64,000 nt of DNA from positions 46,257,797 through 46,321,796 of the forward strand of contig CP136061.1 in the NCBI GenBank assembly GCA_032622095.1, read 5' to 3'. Source of the DNA: Siphonodentalium dalli. Its lineage: Eukaryota > Mollusca > Scaphopoda > Gadilida > Siphonodentaliidae. The notes under the pieces are model-generated. The model had not been told where the DNA came from and did not search any database. It was given only the letters and a program-made list of their open reading frames with translations. Shown one piece after another: positions 26,401-38,400 of the stretch. Each line of letters begins with the position of its first letter. The stretch's first letter is position 1. Both the position numbers and the translations under genes were made by a program.

Positions 26401-29400
26401 AACATATTTTTTCTGAACTCCACAAGAGTTGTCAACTTAAAGTAGTAATTTAATGTGAAAAATATATTTTATCACAATGTTTACATAATTTCAAAAGAAT
26501 ACAAACTAATTTGACCTCGCAAAGTGATTATCATCTGGTAAATGTAAACATGATCCTCAATTGAAACAAAAATCTATCATGTACCCAGTAATTTGTAAAT
26601 TATAAATTAAATATACATCACCGAGACGTCCAGTGTAAGATTTAATCTTTAACTAACAAGTAATATGTGACCACTTATAATTTAGCTTTTCAAATTTATT
26701 ATGTGGATTAATCTCATGAAAATACAGGTCAAGTTCGAATTTGGGTTTGGTCCAACCTTTTCTGACGGAATTCTGCTCCTTTTCGCCGTAGAATTAGCTG
26801 ATTATTTTTGTTTTCATTTTCCTTTCGTATAGCTTGTGATGGAGGCATCAGAGTCATTGAAAAAATCTACACTGGTGGAAGCGCAAGTAAGTCTATGTAC
26901 ATGTACTTAAGTTTATAAACATTTATCTACCCTTTTAGTTTATTAGTGTTGAAACACCTAGTGTATTTCTTAGTCGACGGCCCGAAGTACATACACCTAC
27001 TACATGTTTATAGAACAATACTAATTCCACACAGGATTATCAAAGTTTTTTTTAAACATCAAGGATCTGCCCATTTCAACGTGCTGAAATACGAATTTGC
27101 ACAGCTGTTTGTCATCGTAAATTTATTAAAATATGCATATTTATCATTCTATTTATCTATTTTGATGGCCAACTGACAGATAAGTATCATGAGCATCAAT
27201 TCTCTCATATAATATTTGGGTGAACTTAAGCGTTGGCATTGAAGTAATGTTCGAAAGTGTCCTGCTTTGCCGGCAGATTACAGGTCGCTGTCCCTTGTGT
27301 ATTGACTGATACTATAACCGTGACCAAGCAGTCGAATTTGGGGTCTTTATATACACGGGGGACGATAAATATTGATGTATATTGTATGCAGCAATGATTG
27401 TTACCAATGATACTATTATCTATATCTTTCTGGGAAATATGGCGATTAGTCGCTCCTCGATTATCACCAACATTCTAGTTGACATCAATTAAACTTTTCA
27501 ACACTATAGTTTATACCTAAAATTTTAACAAGAAGTGGCCGCCTGAGTCGAACTGCGTCTCAACTCTCATTGGTATTGTAATTGATACATGATGCCTGAT
27601 GAAGATGTGTATCTCTTCCAGGCAAAAATTACAATAATAACATCATTTTCATAAGACCCTCACCCAATTTCAAGACTACTAATAGTTTTTTGTGAATAAA
27701 ATACAGATGAAAATGAAGATTTTCGGTATATTATTTTTCTGTAAAAGCATAATATAGTGATTCATTTCATGGTAAAATGGTTTTAAATAATTTGTCTTCA
27801 TTGAGGGTTCTAATAAGATAACGTTCTCCCTCTTGGTATGCACCAGGTACACTCTGAATGTTTACTCGAGATTCTGTTCTGAAGATTGCTTGTAAAACTG
27901 TCCGAAAAGGTTGTATGTATTGTACCAAAAAAAATTGAACTAAAATCACTATTAATTGATAGAAGTGTTTCTGGGACAGACAAATGTCCTTGATTCATGT
28001 CTATTATTTTATACTGTGGAAACTCAATAAAACTTATTAAGAAGAGATACACTATCGATAAAGATGGTCTATCTATTCCCAGAAAGTTTTATATAGATTC
28101 TGGGGTATAAAATAATAGACATGAAATCATGAATCAAGGACACCTCTCCATAAACGTTTCTATCAATTAATATAAATTTTATTTAGAACTTTTTATCACA
28201 TACGCGGGACAGTTTTGGCTATCAGAAATCAGTATGAAAACGTTAGAAAAACCACAATCGTGCTATCTTGTTAGAACACTTAATCAAGACAAATTCTTGG
28301 GACCTCATAAAACAAATGACAGGCTCACTTTTTCAAGGATTGATTAAAATACATGGAAATAGGAATATGAAGTAATAGGGTTTGATCAAACACATAAGAC
28401 TAACTCAAATTATCAACCATGTTTTGCTTGTCCTATTTTGACCCATGCCATACCATATTGTAAAAGAACCTGCCCTTATAACTTTTTGCTCACATAATTT
28501 ATATATTCTATGACTAATGAACTTTTTCTTGAATGCAGTTAGCAATATACAAAGAGAGGTATGAGGAGTTCCAGAAAACGATAAACAGAAGTAACGAAAT
28601 GTTCCAGAAATTCAAAACAGAGATGGACAAGGTGAGAATTACCAAGGCTGTTGCAAATATCAAGATTTTATGATCGATTATTTCCTCTATCCGTGGATGT
28701 AATTACTTAGATATGGATTATCTCTTTAATAAAGACATATTGTGGACTTATTTCATTGAACAAAACCAATCTGTTAGTATCCAAACATTATCCCCATTGG
28801 AAGAATGTAGCAATGAACTAAGATTGTCGAAAATTCAAACCAAATCAAATGTACTATTTCAGAGAACACAACGATTCAACTACGCACAAATGTAAATATT
28901 TACTAATTTATTTTGAATGCATTATTGAACAAAAACATTAGGGCAATGATTGCGCCAATAATAGTCACTCTGTGTAATTTGTTTATATAACACTGACGCT
29001 GTTTTATGACTATCTGGATATCATATTTATGAAAATAACTTATTTTGGCATACTTATATGTTATTCTGTTTGAAACACCTGATCGGAGTGTATCACTTTA
29101 ATACATTTTATTTATTTTATATCACGTGACTATCTAATCAACATTTGTGATTAGTTGATTGACATTCACTATTACCGATAGTTTTGTCCCCAACAATTTT
29201 AACACACCACTATCGCTTGGGAAATCCAAAATTCTATTTTAGCATGACCATTATTCCGGAGAGGTAATTTGAAAGTCATCTCTGACACGCTGCAAAAGTT
29301 CAACATTATTTTGTCCAAAATATCTTTGAAATCAACAACTAGAGCACAATAAATTATCGTATGCAAATTGTTTATGTTATATATGATGTTATCCCCATTT

Positions 29401-32400
29401 TTGGTGTGACTATTTATCATGTTTTTTTTTCTACTCTGATCACAATATCGCTTCTATATTTTTGTCAACTTCCTAAGTTCGCAATTCAAAATTTCTAAAC
29501 GAATCAGTTTTTTTTCAGTAAAAAAAAGTATTGTTTTCATCTGACGTCATTGTTTAACAACAATGATGACAGCTTTCCATTGCTTTCAAAAAAAGTAAAA
29601 ATGGTAAAAATGACTCATGAAGAACAAGATTTAAGATTTTCAAAGTTAGAAGCAGGACAATTTACTGAATCAAATTTGACAAGCAAAAAATATAGAGACA
29701 ACAAAATTAACACTGAAAATTCTAAGATCTTTTTACAATTAAAAGGAAACAAACTAAATATGGGATCTGTGACAGCATACAGAACGTTCAATAAAATATA
29801 ATAAATATTGAATGGCTTGTCATATGACTGCCAAGCTTGTTTTACGTAATGTAGTTTACAGTAGACTCGAATCTCGATTCAAATCAGGCAACAGAATTGA
29901 AATCACATCGAGTCTCAAACTGAATCATTGTCTCTAGTGAATTAAGAGTGAAGATATGTGCAGAACAATTTGGAGACCCTTGGATCAGTAGCGGCTATCC
30001 ATAACGAATCAAAAACAAGGATATTGTATTAATGCGTCTTCTTTGCAATAAACCATTTACCATGCCCTAATGTGACGATATCAGAATCAACAGGAATGGC
30101 AGTATTACTAGAATATGCATACACCTCATTTTTGTCATGAATATAGATAGATGTGACTTCGATGAGTGATGGATGGGGAGTAACTCTGTTTAATGTGATT
30201 CCGAACTTTCACATTTGGCAAACCTCGCCAGTCTGTACTGTATACTGAAATCTGTCATTTACATCATTTTGAACTCCTTGACCTATGGTAGTATACTGAA
30301 CGGTAACTGGTGAGGTTTGCTGAATGGTTTTGTATGCAATTCCATTGTTACCTGCAATTCCTGGAATATCGCGTTCTGGCAGTCATTATTACAGAGATTG
30401 TGCAGTCTATTTATAGATCATTTGTGACACTGTTATCTGCACATAGGTAAACATCGCCAATTGTATCATTGTAGATGGGTAAAAGAATCAAGAAGCTTGA
30501 GAAAGAAGGAGCGTCATGGAAAAGCAAATGGGAATCGAGCAACAAGGCCTTGTTAGATATGGCAGAAGATGTGAGTCATTAGGCCAAAAAAAATAATACC
30601 TTTGTTTTGGGTTAAATGGTCCAAAATAATTAGGGGAGGTAGGTTGGGAAATTGTTTTTCAAATTTTTTTTATTCTGAATTCCATTGGGTCATTGACAAT
30701 TCAATCTAGAAAGCTTAACAATTCAGATTAATTGAAAGGTTCAATACTAAATATTGGTAATCTTGAATTAATCAGAGCACTGGACTAAAAAAAACTTCTA
30801 AATATTTTTATAGGCGAGGTTTGATTATCTTGTAAACCATTTCAAGAAGACATCATTTCATTAAAACAATTTTTTCAGCCAAAGAGCAGATACCAGCTCG
30901 TCACAATTCGCATGTAGAGATCAGTAGGCGGGATTTATAAAATATTGATACACTGACAGTGGGCAAGCCTTGAAATAGGGTGTCTGTCATTTGCAGAATG
31001 AGGTCCCCAGAGGGTGAATTTAGTGATGCTACCCCGCATAGCAGGCTAGCATCACCAAATTCACCCTCTGGGGACCTCATTCTGCTTACACCTCGGGGAC
31101 CTCATTCTGCAAATGACAGACACCCTATTTCAAGGCTTGACAGTGGGTTCTCTGTGTTCTCATTTACCTCCTTCATCAGCCAGTATATAAATTGATATGA
31201 CATTTTTATGTGTACCCATACCATGTATGGTACACATAATGCTGACGTCCGGATCAACCATCCGCCGTTCGTCCGTCTGTCTGTCAGAAGACACTTGCTA
31301 TCCGATTCAATTACTGAAGTAATTTTTATCGGATCGTGTTCAAATTTCATGTGCATGTTTACAATGACACACCCCTCACCTGTATAGTTTTTGACATCGA
31401 TCGGTTTATCCGTTTAGAAATGATTACACTTTCCATCCATACATGGTCATGTTATATCCGATGCCATAACTTAAGTATTTTTTTTGTCCCATTGTGTTTA
31501 TATTTTATATGCAGGTTTATGATGACCTCACCTGTATAGTTTTTGGTATCGATTGGTTGATTGGTTTAGAAATAATTAACCCTTTCACAGACATACCATC
31601 CAAAGCAATAAGTAAAATACATTTCTTCTGATTTACCTCATATTTCTTACGGTACCTAGGTTTTCCTTAGCACTTTCTTCATTTGTCTGGATTTTGGTTT
31701 TGATTAATTAACCCTTATGCTCTTGAACCAGGGTTATTAATGAACACTATTTGATAGTTTTATACATTAATTAGGTGTGATGTCCTGTATGAAGATTTTA
31801 TTGTAATAGTTGCATTTAATATAATGCTATCAATAAATTATCATGTGAATATCCAATATGCAAAGTTGAGACTACATTTTGTTTTACATATACCTGTAAG
31901 CCCAAAGCCATTTTAAAAGCTATTTGGTGGAGTGGTGGACAACTCTATTAGAAATATAATGATAACATTCCCTCTTGATGTCATTTCACATGAAAATCTT
32001 TGGCCAGTGCTAGTTGGAGACAGACAAATATCACTGGGGATAATTGTTTATCAACAAGTGAATAATGGAGCTGTACACAGAGAAGCCTGTCAGCATCTGG
32101 GTAGTAGAGGTAGTAGGAGGGCGCGAAGTGCCCAGGATGGTCGAAAAGATCGAGAGATCTTCTCCTTCACCCTCAATTTGATGTTTTGATGTTGTTTTGC
32201 ATGACAAAAGCCCACCAAAAGTCTTACCATGTCTGGCCGTGGCAAATTATTGATTGGCTAGGACCCACAAGCTTTAATAAGGGGTGGAGGTTGCCCAAGG
32301 AGTCCCTGACGACGTTGATATTGTTGATGATGCTGCTGAGCGAGCCTGGAGTGGTGCGCTGAAATGGAGAACGGGGCCCCCGTTGTTAGTATGTATATGT

Positions 32401-35400
32401 ATAAACGCATGTGTACAAAAGCAAGCAGTTTCTTGTCAGGAAAACAAGGAGAGGGCGGGCGCGACATCCGCACATGAGAAAGAGAGAGAGAGCCCGACAA
32501 TCTGGGTAGTGTGCAGTGTTTGTTTATTATGCCCCCGATCTCCGATGGAGATTTGGGGGTATATAGTGGAGCCCTCCGTCCGTCCTTCCGTCCGTCCTTC
32601 TGTCCGTCCGTCCGTCCTTCCGTCCGTCCTTCCGTCCGTACGAACGTTTCAACTCATAACTTTGGTTTCGCTAACTCAATTCAGTTGATCTTTGGTATGC
32701 TAATAGACCAGCCGGGGGGACAAGATTTCCCCATAACTGCGGTTTCGTCCGCCCATTTTTTCCAGAGTTACGCCCCTTTTTGGACTTAGAAAATTGTCGA
32801 CCTGTACGAACGTTTCAACTCATAACTTTGGTTTCGCTAACTCAATTCAGTTGATCTTTGGTATGCTAATAGACCAGCCGTGGGGGACAAGATTTCCCCA
32901 TAACTGCGGTTTCGTCCGCCCATTTTTTCCAGAGTTACGCCCCTTTTTGGACTTAGAAAATTGTCTGTACGAACGTTTCAACTCATAACTTTGGTTTCGC
33001 TAACTCAATTCAGTTGATCTTTGGTATGCTAATAGACCAGCCGGGGGGACAAGATTTCCCCATAGCCGTGGTTTCGTCCGCCCATTTTTTCCAGAGTTAC
33101 GCCCCTTTTTGGACTTAGAAAATTCAGGTTTTCTGCTACTTTTTTTGGTTTCCAGATGATAACTTGATTTTGGATTGTTTACTCATGAATAACATAACTT
33201 TACAAAGTGCCATTTAATAAGCATTTGCACAAAAATAAGAAAAATCCTCTCTGATTGTACAGTCGGGGGCGTTACCTCCGCCCAGCGGTGCACTTGTTTT
33301 TATAAAGTCTCAGATAATCTGATCTCACACCTCAATGTACTGCAGAAATGAAATTACAGTGGTGGCCCAGAGTTCATTAACTCCCACATAGGTCTCTGGT
33401 GTCTGCTGTCTATAGACTTGTATCTCTCCAGTGTTAACCTATTAAAGATATTCAAGTGACATACCTGGTACAGTCCCCTAATATTATAGAGTTAAAATTA
33501 TTAACCCTGGTCATCAATTGTACTGGCTATATTATATTGTTCATTTATTCATTATATTATATCTCCAGGTTTCTCCTCCTTCACTTGAATGGATTTTTGT
33601 TGTTAAAAATTAACCCTTCTCAACATTCCTGATATTTTAACAGAAATACTTGTTATCTGATATATCTCATTTTATGTTGGGATTATTTTGACACACTCTT
33701 TGCCCCTATTGAATGATTCATCTATTTTTATGTGTAACCATACCATAGTATGGTACACATAGCTCCGACATCCGGATTGACCACTCATTGGTCGCGTCTG
33801 TCTGTCCATAGACACTTTATGCATGGTGCGATAACGCAAACATTTTTTATTCAATCGGAACCAAATTTTGTATATGTGTTTCTCAGCCCAAGTTCGAGTT
33901 CGATTGTGGGTTTGATCAGAGTTTTTTTTTACGGTTATGTCCCTTCTTCGACTTAGAATTCACGCATGCCACAATAACTCAAAACAAATTTATCTGATTG
34001 AAACCAAATTTCGAATGTGAGTTTCTCAGCTCAAAATACAGATATAATTAATAATTTGGGTTTGATTAAATCTTTTTTAACAGAATTGTGGCCCTTTTTA
34101 CAAAAGATAGGATTTTAGCGTCCAAGCTGAAAATAGCTAATCACTATCGCCATGGTATTGGTTAAACATACATATCCGATTCATATAAAAATACGGAGCG
34201 AAAATACAGTCGAAATGTAAAGATTAAGTGATCTTCAAGCTGTCATAGAAAGTCTTGGTTCACTATTTTCCTCTGACTAATTAGAGACTGTATATGTACT
34301 GCAATGGATGACAGACAATTAAACATGGCTAATATACACCGATTGTCAAAATGAGTTTTTATTGCGTTCCTGAATTTGTTTTTTATACCTTTTCGATTGA
34401 TCTTTCAATATCTAACTTCCTGCTGACCGCAGATCAAAATATTCACCACATTTGACCAATAAACTTTAGGGTTTGGACAGCCTGACAGTATACCTGATAG
34501 TTATCGTTGCCTATGGTCTTTCGTTGAATACCCACACATCCACCATTGTATTTAGCTCCTATTCAATATTTGAAACTAATTTTCGTGGTACAGTTTCCTA
34601 TTTTCATGTTACGTGGTTTACAACTACGTTGAAATCCAAATTGTAATAAAATGGTCCAATAAGGGCTGATGCCTGAGAATCAAAATCCTTTTTGTTTTGG
34701 CCTAATAAAAATGCCACTCACCGACTATACAATAAAGTCAATGAGTATCTGGAACTATCATGCATATACTATATCATTTATTTGATACATTTTCCTGAAA
34801 GCTGTACAAATATATCTCAATGAGAGCATTCTATTTTGCATTCCGGCCCATCTTCCATCTTTAGCTTTACTTCTTACTCAGCAGACAGTTGCATAATGGA
34901 AATCTGGTTACCTTATTTTACAAAGACAAGATTATAAAAACCAACAACAATATTTGAGTCCAGTACCCCTTTAAGATGCTTTTAGTTCCCAGCCCCCCCC
35001 CTTATTCTTTCTATACACAAGCATCATTGACGAGTAGTTATCTCATAGGAAATGTTCAGATAATAAGTTCCGTTTGTTTAACAAATTATTTAAACATTTC
35101 CCTCAATAAATATGAATCCTGCTTTTATTTATCTGTTGTCTGCTTATATTTCTTGCACATCCCTGAAAATCAATAATAGACCTTCCGATGTACACTTTTT
35201 AACTGATTGGGAGAATCCATTTATTATATAAAAGGTTAACCAGTTGATCCTGATTTATTGTTTCATTTTAAATTCCATGTTTTGTTTTCATTTCAGAAAC
35301 AAAAATACGATAAGGAAAAGCTACAGTTTCTTTCAAAAATCAATAAGCTTGAATCGTTATGTCGAGCTTTACAAGCAGAACGAAGTGGGAAGAAAAAACC

Positions 35401-38400
35401 TGACGATGCTGGTTAGTATTAAAAATAGACTTAAAAATAATAACCATTCATTTAATTGTAGGGTGATCATATACAGTAATGCCCTAAGTAATCGACTCTT
35501 TAACTACAGCAGAATTATGGGTAACTTTTCAGGATTTAGTCGGAAATATGGCTTGTTGCCATTCATCGGAAAGCTCTCGAGGAGAGAGCGCCCAAACAAC
35601 TTCCTGTTAATCAGTTACGGCTGTATTTAAAGTAGACAACTTGACAGTTGCGCTTGATGGGTGACTCCTTGTCCTGGGTGAGCATGATGGCACATATTTA
35701 TGTCTATTAAAGTCTTGGTACGTGTTCCAGTATGGAGTTAAGAATAGAACTGCAGTAGTCACTTTCTGAAGTGAATTCTTCTAAAAGTAGCCTGAATTAT
35801 GCCTCATCTTCCTCATTTATCATCCAGTTACAACAATGGAATTTCACCAGAAGCCGATTTATATGTGTATCCAAATTAGTATATTACCAATAAATACTTG
35901 TAGCAATACCAAGTGTGGTATCATATTCGAAAAACTCATCTGATAAAGTTTTAGCTCAACTTGATGAAGTCAATTTTGAGCTATTGCCATGATCACGGGG
36001 TTGTACCTGCCCCATGAGAACTGGTTCGCATTCGCCAATGTCACAGTTAGAGCCCGAAGCCGCCATCGTACGCCGCCGCCGCCAGCCATATTGGCCACAA
36101 GCCGCCGCCAGCCATATTATTTCTAACGCCAGCCACATTTAAAAATCTCCGCCACCGGAATTGTAAAATGGCTGAGCCATGTGCATGGGCTTATATGTCA
36201 AGCACAACTGTACTGTGAATCGCAAAGAACTAAACCGCATTGCCTAATATTGGCATACTCGCATGGTTGTTATATTATCAGAACACCTGGCCCCTTAATG
36301 TGGAATAGACTATCCCAATGCATGCTTTCATATAACTGAATGGGCGCATCCATTCGGTATTGAAAGGGTTAAAATATAAATTGTTTATATCGACAACACC
36401 CAGTCTCAGACATCACTGGCATTTGTCAATATATACACATAAGAATAGAAAATAGTTTGAAATAGTATATATCATTACTATCCGGTTCATCATTCAATGA
36501 TGCATGCATATATCGCAAGATGGCAGTGATGATAGCAGTCTGAAGTCGACAGAAGTCCCAATGTAACTACCGTACTTATACCGATTAGATGGGAAACTAC
36601 ATAGTATATCCATGCCAGTCCTTCGTGAATTTCGCCGTAATGGAAAAGCCCAACATCAAAAGATTACGTGTGGTCTGGAATTCTACTGGTTCACCACAAA
36701 CGCTAAAAAAACGGCATCTATAACCGATAACAAGGGATTAGGAACATTTCGGAAACGGAAATACGCTGAATGATAACATCTCAGCCGGCTGAGTCGCCAT
36801 ATTTCGTCAGCCACGAACGTCGTGACTGAGCCGGCTTAGCTAGCTAACCAGCCACGAAAATCGGTTGAGCCAGCCATGAAAACTATTTGTCGTGGCTTCG
36901 GGGTCTAGTCACAGTGCGCTCTTGCATTTTCAAAAGAAACGGACAAGACATTGCAGAAAATGATAAGCATTTCTGTCATTATCAAAATTACTATATTTTG
37001 TGAGCGTTCATCGATAGCTGTTGCTATGGATAACAATACTAGCCATTGATTTGATCAATGTTCATTGACCAAACATTGAAATATCAATCCGATCAGAAAG
37101 ATTTGTTGATTATATTCCCAATGTCTGTTTTTTAATGCTATGTTCTCTACAAAAGCAGACATTCCCAGCTGATTTTCGGTAATATTTCATTGAAACAATT
37201 CCTACTTGTCTCAATCCAATATGAAAAGTCAGATATTCCAAAGGTATTCGCACCATATGTGTCTTTTATGTGTAAGTCAAGCATGCCCCAGTGCGCATTT
37301 TTGATGCTAAGGTTCAAATTCTGCAAAATTTGAAAGGCCCCAGTGTGCATTTTGAAAAGCTCTAGCAGCCGTAATGGGATAACACGTCTTGGAATCATGG
37401 GGAATGTTTCAAAATGTGTCTTACCTGAGTATATATACATATTCCGATATCAATTGTGGGCATACTTGTTACTTGGCGGATACCATGCACCTCATGCATT
37501 TATTGTTTGCATAATATGCTAGCTATTGTATGCAGAGTGTATGTATTTGTTCGGCACATATATAGGCAGTGTGATATCAAGCCTCTTTATGTCCAGACCA
37601 TAACCACAATTATGGCCGGTGTCATTAGAACATTGTCTTGAAGATTCTCTTATATATGCGAGGCGACCTATGGTCGACTCGTATATATAAGAGAATGCAT
37701 TGGCACAGGGCCCTTCTGTTGGGTAAAGGGTTAAATTGAAATGAAATTTATCACGAATAATCAGTGATATGTGGTGTTGCTGTTACTGTACCACAACTAG
37801 CAATAGGAAATGCGTCGAAATGTCTGCCAAGAATGTGTTTACTGATGCAAAATCTGTGGCTAAATGACAAGGCATCGGCTTGGAACTGGGACATTTGATC
37901 GGATGCCAACAAAAATGACAACATAAGATCAGAGGGGCACCATAGCCTTTTTCGACTCATTAACAGAGGCATCTCTTGTAACTTAGGCGTGATCAAGAGC
38001 GGTTTTCTGAGAGTGAGGAATTATAAGAAACTTGATGTACGACCAAAAATGTGTTTGGTGTGTATTAATTGTAATTGGTCGGAAAAATAACATTGAAAAT
38101 ACATTGAGTAATTGATGTTTTGAAAATATGACAACAAGTACAGTTTTCAACTAAAAAAATAAATTAACTATTGGATCGATATCATTGAATCATTTGGAGA
38201 ATAACTGTAGCATCAAATATAGATTCATCTCACCTTCGTCTGCCCAAAATGCCACTTATCGTCGTTGACCTATTTGCTCGATCTGAAACGAACCGTGACA
38301 TTGGCGAATGCACACTGTGTCCAAAACTGAATGCGAACCAGTTCTCACAGGGCAGGTGCGACCCTGTGATGATGTATGTGCATCAACAATTTCCTTTGGC

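Noticed and set aside
28298-28345. GGGACCTCAT...CAAATGACAGGC...TTTTTCAAGG resembling a right end of the hAT-like hairpin family
   Set aside because: Heavily decayed, no hairpin left and no duplication; possible but not annotated.
29550-29801. 83-codon Lys-rich frame
   Set aside because: AT-rich sequence gives Lys/Asn-rich frames by chance, and no motif was recognised.
31932-32189. 85-codon frame with an Arg-rich end
   Set aside because: No family recognised, no splice context, low-complexity end. The MSGRGK-like codons 40 bp downstream are too short to support a histone gene.
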